NCBI GenBank assembly: GCA_028015205.1
Contig: CM051516.1
Location: 47,186,230-47,250,229, forward strand
Direction: 5' to 3'
DNA: 64,000 nucleotides
Source: Mytilisepta virgata
Taxonomy: Eukaryota > Mollusca > Bivalvia > Mytilida > Mytilidae
Positions 35,998 to 47,870 of this stretch are shown here, piece by piece; position 1 is the stretch's first letter, and every line of letters begins with the position of its first letter. The position numbers were made by a program, and so were the translations under genes. The notes under the pieces were generated by a model that saw only the letters and a program-made list of their open reading frames with translations, had not been told where the DNA came from and did no database searches.

Positions 35998-37105
35998 TGG
36001 CTTCCTGGGAGCGATACCTAAAAACTATTTATTACGATCCATCAAATCCAGCTAGTTTTTCTGGTCCAGATAAATTGTACCGATTTGTCAGAAAAGACGG
36101 GAATTCGTTCTCAGTAAATACAAAATACGTAAATGGTTACAACGTCAGGAGCGGTACAGTCTGCAAAGTCCCGTAAAACGGTCGTTTAAAAGAAACAGAG
36201 TCATCGTAACTGGTATAGACGATCAATGGGATGCCGAACTTATGGATATGACCAAGTTTGCAAAATATAACGATGGCCACAACTACATATTAGTTGTCAT
36301 AGATATCTTCTCCAAATATGCTTGGTTGAGACCATTGAAAGATAAGAAAGGTGAATCCGTGGCGAATGCTCTGAAACATGTTTTATCAGAAGGAAGATCA
36401 CCAAACAGAATAAGAACCGACAAAGGTCAAGAATTTAGATCGCGATTAGTAGAATCTCTCCTAAAACAGAGAAATATTCAACATTTATTTGCACAAAACA
36501 CAGAAATCAAGGCTAACTATGTTGAGAGATTGAATAAAACAATTAAGTCGAAAATCGTGAGGTATTTTACACATAAGCAGTCATATGACTATGTGGATAG
36601 CTCGGAATTTTGCTAACAGCTACAACAAGTCCTTCCATAGAACGATAGGGATGTCTCCAGATAAGGTAACTAAAGGCAAAGAAACAAATTTGTGGTGGAA
36701 GATGTATTGGTCAAAAAGTGTTAGACGTGAAAGCAAGACCAAAACCTTCACGAAACCGTTCCGTTTTAAAGTAGGAGATAAAGTCAGACTTACATATATA
36801 AGAAACCCATTTACCAGAGAATACGACGAAAAATGGACCGGAGAAATATTCACAATTTCACAGAAAATATTACGTGGTGGATTGCCAATATACAGATTGA
36901 AAGATTTTCATGACGAAGATGTTAAAGGAACATTCTATCAATCCGAATTGCAAAAAGTGGATGCCAGAGACGACGACTTATGAAAAGTGGAGGAGATCTT
37001 AAGACCAGAGGCAAGGGTCGTAATAAACAATTATTCGTGAAATGGTTGAATTGGCCGAAGAAATTTAATTCATGGATCTCTGCTCGCAATTTATCTGATA
37101 TTTAA
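35998..37105 (+). pseudogene. Polinton integrase (DDE, rve) with chromodomain-like C terminus, frameshifted
   Basis: In the family, it inserts the linear element into the host genome. ATG at 35998 begins with MASWERYLKTIYYDPSNPAS, typical of the N-terminal part. A frameshift near 36120 leads to the catalytic core: first acid in WDAELMDM (about 36229), second in RTDKGQEF (about 36418), third in VERLNK (about 36523), with 34 residues between the last two. A frameshift near 36590 joins to the C-terminal half (RTIGMSPDKV, then VGDKVRLTY, an SH3-like fold), and after one more frameshift near 36980 a chromodomain-like end (KWLNWPKKFNSW) stops at 37103-37105. It begins 57 bases after the ATPase stop. 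Confidence 0.87.
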
Positions 37106-37689
37106 GATAGTTAAATATCCCGGAAAGACTAACTTCAAGTCTCGGCAGTTTACGCCCCTGCACGCTGTTGGCCCTTTCGTGAGGTGAAGATACTGTCGAG
37201 TTGTAGACGGCTCTCTTATTTTCTGATCTCGATGTATAAAATAGTTATATATAATTTTGTTATATTGTAAAGGCACCATGTGGATGGCTCTCCGAACCAT
37301 GTTTGTCTGAATTGACGGGGATATTAAATGTTGTACATACTATTGTTGTTATTATTACTAATGTAGTACCAATAAGCAGAAAAAAATAGGAATACAATCA
37401 CACAAAAGGAGAAACAAATTGGATAATTCCTTGCTCATATTTGCATGAGCAAAACCTTTCGATACACACATACACACACACAAATACACACACATACTCG
37501 AAAAATGATAAACATCTGTACATTATTCAATAAAACCAATTAATTAATGTCATGATACCTAAAAATCAGAAGTGCAGACATAATACCTAAAAATGACCTC
37601 ATAGAAATTAGTCTCACATCGGGAGGCTACCTCTCAGGAGGCTACCTTTTCCCCATAGGGATAACATTAGACAAAATGGCCCTGAACCC
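37106..37689. other. Downstream of the integrase, no gene
   Basis: It holds a GC-richer block at about 37140-37215, a CA-rich simple repeat at about 37462-37498 and AT-rich DNA. No terminal inverted repeat matching the left side was found. The join to copy C is near 37690. Confidence 0.5.
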
Positions 37690-39268
37690 CCACTCCCCAT
37701 ACTACTGTTAAGGACAAAATTTACCCCAAGTAAACATAAACCATGCAAAGTTTATTTTAGAATCAAAGACCTCAACATCATATTTTGATAATCACAATAC
37801 TTTCTATATGCCATGGGTTTAAAATTGTGTTATGAGCATATTTTTTTTAATCTGTCCATCACGGACAATCTACCTATGAAGAAACCAGAAGCCTAGCATA
37901 AAAAATGCCTCAGAAATTAATGTTTTAAGCGTATTTTGAAAATTCGCTAATTTTCGGTCCCAATTTTCGCTCCTTGAATGAAATCAAAATTTTAAAACCT
38001 TATTGCGCATCTACATCATATGTACAATCATTCTATAATCAAAGTAGAAGCCTAGCATCAATAATCAATAACTCCTCCTCCCCCCCCCCCCCCCCACACC
38101 ATACCTCTAACCTATGCGGAATAAACAAACGCACAGCAATACACACATTAAAAGTCAGTTCAAAGGATATCCGACATTGTTTATTTTTGTTACAATTTTA
38201 AATTAAAAATGATATTTGTTAATGAAATTCACGGTCTCTGCAATTTTTCTCACAAATATTTGTTTCTAAGTCAGAGAATTAACTTCTACTAGAATTTTTC
38301 CAATTAAGAAGTGGGAGATAATTTGGAAAAGGTAACAATGTGAACTGGTTCAAGAAATTAATCTTTTTCTCATATACATGTACTTGTTTTGCAAAATTTA
38401 CCCTTTTCATTAATAAGTATAATTGTTTTTCTTATTAAGTTATATCTTTATTATAATTGTTTGTCTTTATTTTAAACATAGAAATGTATTATTTCAAATA
38501 AAATAAAGCCTTGTGATGTACCTGTATGCAAATTAATATTCTTGATGATAAAAAGCTACTATATGTATGCTTTAAAAGAGGTAATATTCCACTATAAATG
38601 AATGTTAAAATACGTAATATTTAACTAGCTAGCTGGTGTTTGATTAGAACGCACAAAATTGCAGTAAGTACACTAGTTTTAATGTTAGCACACGTTATAA
38701 CTGAATTCACAGTTTAAGAACATCACTGATTGTCTGATATGTTATAGACATACACCATTGATTGTTTTTTGCTAATTGTCTTGATATTTCAAGTAATTTT
38801 CATTGCGAGAGTTAGACTTTTTTCTGTTTATTATTTAGATGAGACAAATTTGGTCTTGACTTGTTACATCTAATATGTTGTTACTTACCTGATTACATAC
38901 TTGTCTCATCAGTGGATTTAAAGAAAATTTCACCAAACACGCACTATTCTCATGCATTTTTAACGAACAAATATGAGTACTTTATTGTGTTTACCATACA
39001 TATTGTGTTAGACCTTTATGATATCATTTGTTAATTAGTCGATCACCATTGTATTTCTGATATTTTTGTTTCTTTCAGTTTTTTACCCTCTCAGGAGGTT
39101 TTGTTCATCAGTGGGAAATAAATCATCAAAAGGATTTTGTCTTCCCTTTTCTCGTGCGCCAGAACAGCCGCGATGAATGCCAAGTGGTGACACTTTGGCT
39201 CTAAAAAGAATGGAAACATATGCACCTTGGTCAAACGAATTTTTTTTTAGCAAATCATGGTCGTACTG

Positions 39269-39291
39269 TGACGTCAACTTTCTTTATACTT
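39269..39291 (+). promoter_or_regulatory. Duplicate of the CRE/TATA-like promoter
   Basis: TGACGTCA at 39269-39276 and TTTATACTT are identical to copy A. A 155-bp foldback insertion now separates it from the exon copy. Confidence 0.35.
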
Positions 39292-39331
39292 GTGTATCTA
39301 TGGATGTTTGCCCCGGCAGATTTTCATAAGT

Positions 39332-39486
39332 ATGAGGAACCTGAGTGAGTTATCTTTTCCTAACCAATGTAGGTAAGGGAGATAATAAATTTGTCTCCCT
39401 TTTAGCCTCAGGACAAAAGGGAGAGCATTTAATTATCTCCCTTACCTACATTGGTTAGGAAAAGATAACTCACTCAGGTTCCTCAT
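39332..39486. mobile_element. 155-bp foldback MITE between promoter copy and exon copy
   Basis: The arms are about 55 bases, nearly perfect: ATGAGGAACCTGAGTGAGTT and its reverse complement. Copy A has the uninterrupted site (AAGTATTCTAT), so the insertion and its edges are exact, with AT either as target duplication or as part of the termini. Confidence 0.85.
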
Positions 39487-39517
39487 TCTATAAGAAATTT
39501 ACATTTCTTATGCCAAA

Positions 39518-39582
39518 ATGGATTTGGACGTTACTCAGATCACGATTTTTGAAACAGATGATGTAGCTAACTAAAGGAATTC
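39518..39582 (+). pseudogene. Duplicated exon 1 of the F-BAR gene with a stop
   Basis: It has the same ATG, length and GTAAGT donor as 1343-1407. The codon corresponding to residue 19 is TAA (39572-39574) instead of TAT, and one aspartate codon has become glutamate. No other exon of the gene follows before the end of the window, so this is a truncated, inactive copy about 21 kb downstream of the parent's stop codon. Confidence 0.85.
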
Positions 39583-39752
39583 GTAAGTATTTAAAAATAA
39601 TTATTTTTCGTTTTTATTAAATTGAAATGTTCTTAGCAATTACAGGACGTAAGCCTATGTCTCAATATATATTTATTATTGAGACAAATATTCAATAGAA
39701 ATGTCCGGTTATTATAGTTTGATGATGTACGACGACACATCAGCTCCATAGG

Positions 39753-40055
39753 GTTATATATACACTGTATTTACCTACAGTGTTGATCCCTCGGGCAATA
39801 GAAAGGTAATATATACACTGTATTTACCTACATTGTTTATCACTCAGACTGGACACTTATATATGGACACTGTATTCACCTACGTTATTGATCCCTCAGA
39901 CTGAACAAAGGTTATATTTACACTGTATTTACCTACGTTGTTGATAACTCAGATTGGACAAGGTTATATATACACTGTATTTACCTATATTGTTTATCCC
40001 TCAGGCTATTGAAAGGTAATATATACACTGTATTTACCTACATTGTTAAAAGGTC
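39753..40055. repeat. Minisatellite, about 54-bp units
   Basis: Six units share GGTTATATATACACTGTATTTA, CCTACATTGTTTATCCCTCAG and similar (shortened), with drift between units. It begins where the similarity of copy C to copy A ends. Confidence 0.85.
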
Positions 40056-40294
40056 AATAACAACATACAGTATATGTAACTACATCTCATTAACAGACCT
40101 AGTAGTGGCTGTTGGTGGTGCCTCACATCCGATTTCCTTAGTGTTTGTTTTGTTTCTGGTGTTGTTTATGTTTGTAGTTGTTTGTGATAATGCCTTCTTC
40201 TGAAGACGTGAACATTTTTTTTTCGTATATATTTAAAATCTACTTTGATGTTGTCTTCTTTGGCTTATTAAGAACAATGTAGTAGTCTACATAA

Positions 40295-40830
40295 ACCACA
40301 AACCAATGGAAAATATCATGTTTTCCAACAGCAAGTATCGGATATGTAATATATACCACAAGCCAATGGAAAATATGTTTTCCAACAGCAAGTATCGGAT
40401 ATTTAATATATACCACAAACCAATGGAACATATCATGTTTTCCAACAGAAAGTATCGGATATGTAATATATACCAAAAGCCAATGGAAAATATGTTTTCC
40501 AACAGCAAGTATCGGATATTTAATATATACCACAAACCAATAGAAAATATTATGTTTTCCAACAGCAGGTATCGGATATGTAATATATACCACACACCAA
40601 TGGAAAATTTGCTTTCCAACAACAAGTATCGGATATGTAATATAAATCACAAACCAATGGAAAATATGTTTTCCAACAGCAAGTATCGGATATGTAATAA
40701 AACGTATCACAAAATACAAAAACTGTATGGCCATTTCGTTGACTGATAACTCATCAACTCAACAATATATACCACAAACCAATGGAGAATACCATGTTTT
40801 CCAACAGCAAGTATCGGATATGTAATATAT
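40295..40830. repeat. Minisatellite of alternating 60- and 57-bp units
   Basis: Units share CCAATGGAAAATAT, GTTTTCCAACAGCAAGTATC and GGATATGTAATATATACCAC. Every second unit carries an extra ATC-type codon, giving a 117-bp higher-order repeat. Because all units are multiples of three, long open frames (146 and 164 residues) run through on both strands; these are not taken as genes. Confidence 0.9.
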
Positions 40831-41089
40831 ATTTATGGTGGTTTTATTAGCGCAACATTTTAATTAAACATTCTTCACAATTATAAAGAATCAGTAATCT
40901 GCACTTTTGCAGTCAAGATAATCATGCAAACAGTTGTCCCTGATAAAGGCAACCATCTCTTCAGTGTTGTATTATTTGTTATGATACAATGATTTAATCC
41001 TTAGAAACATTTCATCAATTCTATTGGATTTCACACAGTATCAGTATAAAGCACATTTATATTCAAGGTCACCATGTGAGCCAGTGTCC
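40831..41089. other. No gene seen
   Basis: AT-rich spacer between the minisatellite and the segmental duplication. Confidence 0.4.
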
Positions 41090-43690
41090 CCAATTAATCA
41101 GTCTGATACCAATTAATTTCGTTTCAGTTTTGTATTTACTGTCATGTTTACATTTTTATATTTGACATTGTCATATGACGTAGTGAAACTAAAACAACTT
41201 TATACATATACAAATTTACAAAACCATTATTCCTGTTTCCTGTCAATGGATATGTAAACAAGTAATTTTATTTTATACCTTTCAACGTTTATCTGGGTAA
41301 GTTCTATTTTTAGGACTTTACAAAAATAGTGTAATCAATATAATTGAACACTTAATTATGCATCTTCTCTACAACAAAACGTTTTACAATACAAACTATG
41401 TATATAAAATAACAATCCAAAGATACTAATATTAGATACAGTAAATTTATACTATGCTGTATACGACGCATTTCAAGGAGTTACCTCTCATCAGCAGCAT
41501 TAAAACCGAAACATTTTGAAGACCAAAAACCAAACTTATATTAAACGAGAAGTACTCAACCAAAAATACCGAAATAGGAAGTCAAATTTAGCTCAGGAGA
41601 TCTACCATGTGCAATACAAGGAATGAACCCTTAGTATTTCTATTATTTTTTAATTTTGCTAAATACTGGTAATTTCTGTAACAAATCAATGAATAATCAT
41701 GTCAGACAAGTCTGACGACTGGGTTGGCGAATACCCTCGGGGACCTATGGTCCACCAGCAGAGGCATCATCCCAGGAGTTTCAAAATAACAATCCAAAGA
41801 TACTAATATTAGATACAGTAAATTTATACCATGCTGTATACGACGCATTTCAAGGAGTTACCTCTCATCAGCAGCATTAAAACCGAAACATTTGGAAGAC
41901 CAAAAACCAAACTTATATTAAACAAGAAGTATTCAACCACAAATACCAAAATAGGAAGCCAAATTTCAGCTAAGGAGATCTAAACTAACATTCATCAGAA
42001 CATTGGCTGACTTTGTATTCATTTATACAAATGATGTACATATAGAAATGTAATATTCCACGTCGTTTTCGCAAAATCATATCTCCATGTAACTCGTTAA
42101 TTCAAAAACAAAATTGGTATTCAACAGATTTCGATAAGTAATGAAAGGATTTGAACAATGTCTTATCAATTAAATCTTTATATATATATATGAGAGCTTG
42201 TTGTTTTAGGCAGATAATTCTTTCTTCCGTTATATTTGTTTGTTTGTGTCATACAAAAGTGTTGTACATATTTAATGAAGTCATCAGATATGGGACAGAT
42301 CACATATTTACTAAAATCGTTGGTCCTTCAGATAGGATAAGGATCATATATATAATTAATGAAAAATCTGCCGCTTTCATATCGCAGAAAGGTCACATGT
42401 ACATGTATTCGCTGAAATTATTCCTCCTTCATAATGGTGAGATATTATATTATATTTATTGAAGTAGTTGCTCTCTCGGGGTGAAGAAATATCATAATAT
42501 TTGAAATCTTTGCACCCGCAGGGTAGTGAAATATGTTTTGACTGAAATCGCTGCTCATCCAAGGTGAAAAAGGGGTCATCTTTACTGAAATTGTTACTTT
42601 CCAGGGGTTTTAAAAGGTCCTATTTAAAGAAATCGTTTCTCCCTCAAGATCTGGCAAAATGTCTTGTTTAATGAAATCGTTGTTCTCAAAGATTGGTGAA
42701 AGTTCATTTACTAAAATTGTTCCTTCCTCAGATTGGTAAAGGTTTATATATCTAATAATGGAAGTATTTGAACACTAAACTTTGAAGAAAGGTTATATAT
42801 TTACTAAATCAGTTGATCTCTGAAGTCAAGGAAGTGTAAGAGATCATTGCTCCCTGACATTGTAGAAAGGTCATATACAGGCCAATATATTTAGAATTGT
42901 TGTTGCACCCTTAACCTAGAGAAATGTTATATATTTACTGAATTCATTGATCTCTGAGGTCTGAGGAGTGTCATAAAATCCTAGCAGGTACAAGCCCATC
43001 TCAACCATACCCCCTGTAAACAGACTGTTGGTTGGAATATATATCTTTTTGCATGTATGGCACTCCTTTATATCCTTCGTTAAGAAATGATATGAAGAAT
43101 GTAAATATCAACATATTTAGTAAAAGAAACTTTATATGAAATTTAAATAAGGAATTGTTTACCAAATTGAAATACCATAAATAAGGGAATGTTCAATATT
43201 AGATGAAACATAATGAAAGATAGACTAAACATAAGTTTATATTTAACATGAAAGATGAACAAATTTCATTTTGGATATACACAAAGAAATATTGACGATA
43301 AGGAAATATATATTTAATATAAATATTACAAATGTATACACTAAGTTTCATATTGAAATAATCATTCACCTTTGAATCATTACCTCAGTTGCTAATAATC
43401 ATTAATTGAGCATAATGAATTGTATGTTTAATGGAAATATCATGTTAGGATTTACTGTGCGAAGTTAGAACATATTTTATCGTCTATATAAGTATATTTT
43501 AAACAAAATTCTTCCCGTTTCCTTTCAACGGATGTGTATAAACTAGTTCGAGGGTGGATGTTGTTCCTTTTAATATTTTTTTTTTAATTATTCTACAAAT
43601 ATTATAATATTTTAAAAGCAACAATGATATGAATGATGATTTAAATTGTCTATAATATACATTTTATTCGTATTAGCCTTACAAAATAAC
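41090..43690. repeat. Segmental duplication, copy 1 (continues at 47871-48180)
   Basis: It matches 48600-50870 in order and orientation with moderate divergence. Shared blocks include CGTTTCAGTTTTGTATTTA, CATATGACGTAGTGAAACTA, TTGTACATATTTAATGAAGTC and GGATGTGTATAAACTAGTTC. It contains a degenerate array (42200-43000) of TCATATTTACTGAAATCGTTG-like units. The 3.9 kb TIR element and a 235-bp repeat split it from its continuation. Confidence 0.8.
41405..41650. repeat. About 240-bp dispersed repeat, copy 1 of 3
   Basis: The blocks CAAAGATACTAATATTAGATA, CATTTCAAGGAGTTACCTCT and AAACCGAAACATTTTGAAGA recur at 41785-41965 and 43681-43905 (shortened). The third copy abuts the TIR element. Between copies 1 and 2 is a GC-richer piece (41708-41780). 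Confidence 0.8.
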
Positions 43691-43944
43691 AACCCAAAGA
43701 TAATAATATTAGATATAGTAAATTTATACTATGCCTTATACGACGCATTTCAAGGAATTACCTCTCATCAGCAGCATTAAAACCGAAACATTTGGAAGAT
43801 CAAAAACCAAACGTATTTTAAACAAGAAGTACTCATAACCAAAAATACCGAAATAGAAAGCCAAATTTCAGCATGTGCAATACAAGGAATGAACCCTTAG
43901 AATTTCTATTATTACAAACAAATATACTCATCCTGTAACGAAAA

Positions 43945-44275
43945 GTTATCAACTCAAACGATGAACGAACGATGTACGGACGTTGTACGGACGATTCACG
44001 GACGCTGAACGAACGATGTACGGACATGGTCTTAAACCATAAACGATACCATGAACACTCTTTTAGCGTATAACATATGCTTTAGCGTTTCGTTTAGCGT
44101 GCATGGTATGGTTTATCGTGCATCGTTTCGTTTAGCGTTGATCGTTTTGATTACCTTATGGTATGGTTTATCGTGCATCGTATCGTTTATCGTATATGGC
44201 ATAATTTTGCGTTATCCATATAAGGTCATTTTTAGAGTTTACCATAGATGGAAAATTTAGCGTTTGCCATATATG
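43945..44275. repeat. Left subterminal array of the TIR element
   Basis: First, GATGAACGAACGATGTACGG-type words on +, then the reverse-complement type (CGTTTAGCGT, GGTTTATCGTGCATCG). The array therefore changes orientation inside, near 44040. Confidence 0.8.
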
Positions 44276-47200
44276 GAAGTTGTTTGCGGGACAAAAATTT
44301 ATTAGAAAAACTTTAAATTAATTTATATTTTACTATTTTTTTGTTGTTTTGTTTTTGTTTTAAATTTGTTTAAAATAGATTATTAGCAATTGTAGTATTA
44401 TCATGCTTAATACGAATTAAAGATATGTTGAAATAGTGTTAAATTATATGAATATCACATTATACATGTTCTCCGTGCATGTATAAATATTCGGAATTGC
44501 GTTTTATATGAGCATCCATTCATTGTTAGCGATTATTGTGATTTACTAGGTCCAAATATTAAATACATTTTTCTTACAAATATTTAATTTTCATATACAA
44601 AGTTTTGTCAATGTAGCACAATATACATTATCCTACAGAACAAGCAGGTGTGAAATAATAATTCTGTGTGTTGAAATAATTTTGTATATATCGGTTGTAG
44701 CGGTCCATTACATGGAAATGCCTTTGGGAATATAAAAATTAATTTAATCAATGAGTTGTTATGACACTGACCACCTGGATAAAAGTATCAGCAGATGTCA
44801 TACTATTTTTATATCTGTAAAAGGTGTGAAATTATTTCACAGTCCGGAAGATTTACGAGCTTGCACTTGCACGAAATTTTCAACTATCCAAATTTAATTG
44901 AGTTAAAACAATCCATATATGGATGCATGATAATCAAAATGATAAAAAATTTAAAAGAATGAATAAATAAATATTCGTATATTAAAAAAATATTTCTTAC
45001 CATATTTAAAAAAAACTCAACTTTATTTCAAATTTTCTGCTGTAGCCTGGCCTGCTAATTGTATTTTAAAAATATATATGTAAATGAAAAGTGTTGAAAT
45101 TTGTCAATAAATGATTGTTGTTTTTTTTTCAGCCAAAAGAGTCTTTTACTGCTTTTTTATTATTGAAAAAAGTTCAAAGTGATTATTTTAGCCAATTTAT
45201 AATCTTATATTATTATACAAAAGACTTTGTAACATTTTATATTTTCTTCTTATTGAACGTTTGTTTCTATTTGATATTTATTATACGTCATGTACGTACT
45301 GTAGAGTTTAAAATTCACACAAGTGCTTCCTTACACGTGTCATCTTGGTCGATATTGTACATTTTATTGATTATATACAACATCATTATCACATTTGTCG
45401 ATCTTTAAACACTAGGTTGTCCCCTGAACTTCCTTTACATGTATATAGGTTTAAATTGTAATTAAATGCGGGTCATTTTATTTTTACATCCCTTAGAATA
45501 TTATGGACAATTACTGTAACAATTGCCGTACTCAGTTACCTACCTTTAGAACGATAGCGACAGGGTACAATGAAACTCACAAATGACCTATTATGCCATT
45601 TGGGTCCTCTAAAGCCATAAATTTAAGGACAAATATTTTGCACCTTTTTTTTATTTACATAGCAATGTTAAAGCATGGAAAGCAAATAATAACCGATTTT
45701 CAAATAATCGAAGGGAGACAAAACATTTTATTAGTAATATCTATGCTCCAAGTTACTTTATATCAATTCCTTTTTGGGTTATTCTACAGTATGAAAATAG
45801 ATATTCTATTGAGCTAGCAATAAAATACGTTGAGACTACCCTGCTTATTGCTTTTTATCTAATTCAGTAGGAAAGGTTGATTTAAAAAATATTTTATTAG
45901 AAAAAGGGGGACGTCTAAACACCGCATAGCTCGAGTGCCGATAAGAAAAGAGACACAAGAAAGAGAACAGTTATATTTTACTTTAATTAGAGTACATATA
46001 TCAAAGTTTTTACAACATATAACAATAAGTGAATCTCTGGAAACTATTTTGACATAGTGACTTTTTTAGGACAATTTGAAAATTGAAAAAAATGGAATTT
46101 ATCATGAGTAATCGTATTTCAGATCCATGTCGTTATAAATTTGATTTATTAATTTTTCTCTGTTATTATGTGAAAAACAAATGTATTACGAAATATTTTT
46201 ACTTGGCTATTTATATGTATATGTATATGTATATGTATATCATACGAGTCAGGAATTTTATGACTGTCCAATGTTGGAGAAAAAAGAAACCGTCGTACAT
46301 TGTCCTTTGATGAATCGTTTTGTCCTTCTATCGGTTTTGGATTCCTTTTTGGTATTTTTATATGCTCTCGAATATATACATATTTTTATCACTTTTTAAA
46401 TCGTGGTTGATTTGCAATTTGAATTATTTTTTCTGTACCAGGTACATTTCATTTAACAAATTGTTTTCAATTCCGTATATGTACAATGATGTATATACAT
46501 GTATATGTGAGTGATAAAATCAAGTTCACAGATTACACACCAGGTTATCCCTCAGGACCTAAAAGCTTAACAGTTACAAAATCAAATGGTTCAGCTTCCT
46601 ATTTCGGCTAAGTGCAATTTGAAGGCTAAGTGCACTAAGCCCGGCATATGCGGTTTTTAAACTTAATAACGAAAAGAGTTTGTTTAAATTTTGTTAATAT
46701 ACATTGATAATATTAATACCTAGAAAGAAATAAAGTCAATTGGACGCTGTTCATTTTACTTCCGTAAGTTGTGCTTAAACTGATAATTACATTTAACCTT
46801 AGACAATGGCAAATTATTTACATGTATATGTATATTGAGTAGATTGGTAGTAATCAAGTCTTTTTAACAATGCATATATACCAATAGTGAGGGAAGTTTT
46901 GCTAATACAAGTACACGTATAGTGAAAATTAAAACTAAAATATACGTGAGAAGAAGCGAAGAATGACATATGGCTTTACACTTTTAATAATCCACTTTCC
47001 CAAACACTGTTGAAGAATACGCAACCATATAATAAAAGAATTCGTACATGTAAGCAATAAATATTCTGTGATGCCCGTTTCTATGCAGAGGATGTGCTTA
47101 TTTTGATGACTTACTCGGACACAATCGTAAATTTCTTTCATAAATAATGCATAAAGTGTTTAAATCAGTTTTTATTTTTATTAATCTAGAATGGAAAAAA

Positions 47201-47509
47201 TCCAGCGATGAAATATAAAAAAATATTTACAACTGTAAATATTATTGAAAATTAAAACCTTAAATTAATGTATAATGAATTTATTTTGCAGAACATTCGG
47301 GTGAAATCATTTTTCGTAGGTCTATACCATTCATTTTTTTAGTCGACTTTTTAATTAATTTATTTATTATTCATTTATCTTTTTATTTATTTATTATTAT
47401 TAATTTTTTTTAATTCTGTAACCTATACATTTCTGTATCTTATGAAAAGGGATGTGCTTAAATTTGTTTTCACATAGAAGAGGCGTGGTCTCCATTTTAA
47501 ACGACTAAT

Positions 47510-47840
47510 CACCGTAGGATACGCTGAACGAACGATGTACGCTGACGTCAACGTGAAGCGAAACGATCGATGAACGATACCACTTACCAAACGATATACC
47601 ATCCGCTAAATAAAACGCTAAACGGTACTATTTACCATACGATAACGATATCATAAACTATACGCTAAACGAAACGCTAAACGCTGTTTTACACCAAACG
47701 CTGAGATCTACAATTAAGTCAAACGATAAACGAAACGATGCACGGACGATGTACGGACGCTAACCGGACGTTGTACGGACGATGTACGGACGCTAAACGA
47801 ACAATGTACGGACGCTTTACTTACGATGTACGGACGCTAG
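47510..47840. repeat. Right subterminal array of the TIR element
   Basis: It has the words GAACGATGTACG, AAACGCTAAACG and, near the end, repeated GATGTACGGACGCTA. The array is the inverted counterpart of the left one only in part. Confidence 0.8.
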
Positions 47841-47870
47841 AAGTGTTAACTTTTACGTGACAGGATGTGT

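Larger units (their letters stand above)
27814..37105 (+). mobile_element. Decayed Polinton/Maverick-type element (PolB, ATPase, integrase)
   Basis: Three hallmark genes of Polintons follow one another on +: family B DNA polymerase (27814-34390), packaging-type ATPase (34469-35940) and integrase (35998-37105), with gaps of only 78 and 57 bases. I see no double-jelly-roll major capsid, minor capsid or maturation protease between or beside them, and no terminal inverted repeats or 6-bp target duplication. Total is about 9.3 kb, of which about 3 kb is later transposon insertion, against 15-20 kb for typical Polintons. It lies between duplicated copies B and C. All three genes carry disabling changes. 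Confidence 0.85.
37690..39748. repeat. Duplicated 5' region, copy C
   Basis: It starts inside the insertion shared with copy B (37690 matches about 24755), continues through the TTATTAAGTT and CCTTGTGATGTACCTG blocks, then after a substituted stretch (about 38705-39236) resumes with the promoter (39261 on), exon 1 and the start of intron 1. Similarity to copy A ends at about 39748. A C run sits at about 38079-38095. Confidence 0.8.
43924..47870. mobile_element. 3.9-kb DNA transposon with TIRs and subterminal tandem arrays
   Basis: The termini CATCCTGTAACGAAAAGTTA (from 43929) and, as reverse complement on the right (ending 47867), CATCCTGTCACGTAAAAGTT match. Candidate target duplication ACAAAT lies at 43918-43923 and 47871-47876; the second segmental copy has ACAAATGTGAG as an apparently unoccupied site at about 50866. 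Inside each end is an array rich in ACGATGTACGGACG and AAACGCTAAACG words. The interior 44280-47510 has only short, hydrophobic or low-complexity frames and no recognisable transposase, so it is probably non-autonomous. Confidence 0.7.

Noticed and set aside
27823..37105. An active, intact Polinton
   Set aside because: All three genes carry frameshifts; the polymerase also has in-frame stops and two transposon insertions, and no terminal repeats were found.
40240..40746. 164-residue (minus) and 146-residue (plus) open frames
   Set aside because: Both are produced by minisatellite units that are multiples of three. There is no domain, and both strands are equally open.
45115..45408. 97-residue hydrophobic frame in the TIR element, possible membrane protein
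   Set aside because: The composition simply follows AT-rich DNA (F, I, L, Y). There is no start context, no family and no neighbouring exon with compatible splice sites.
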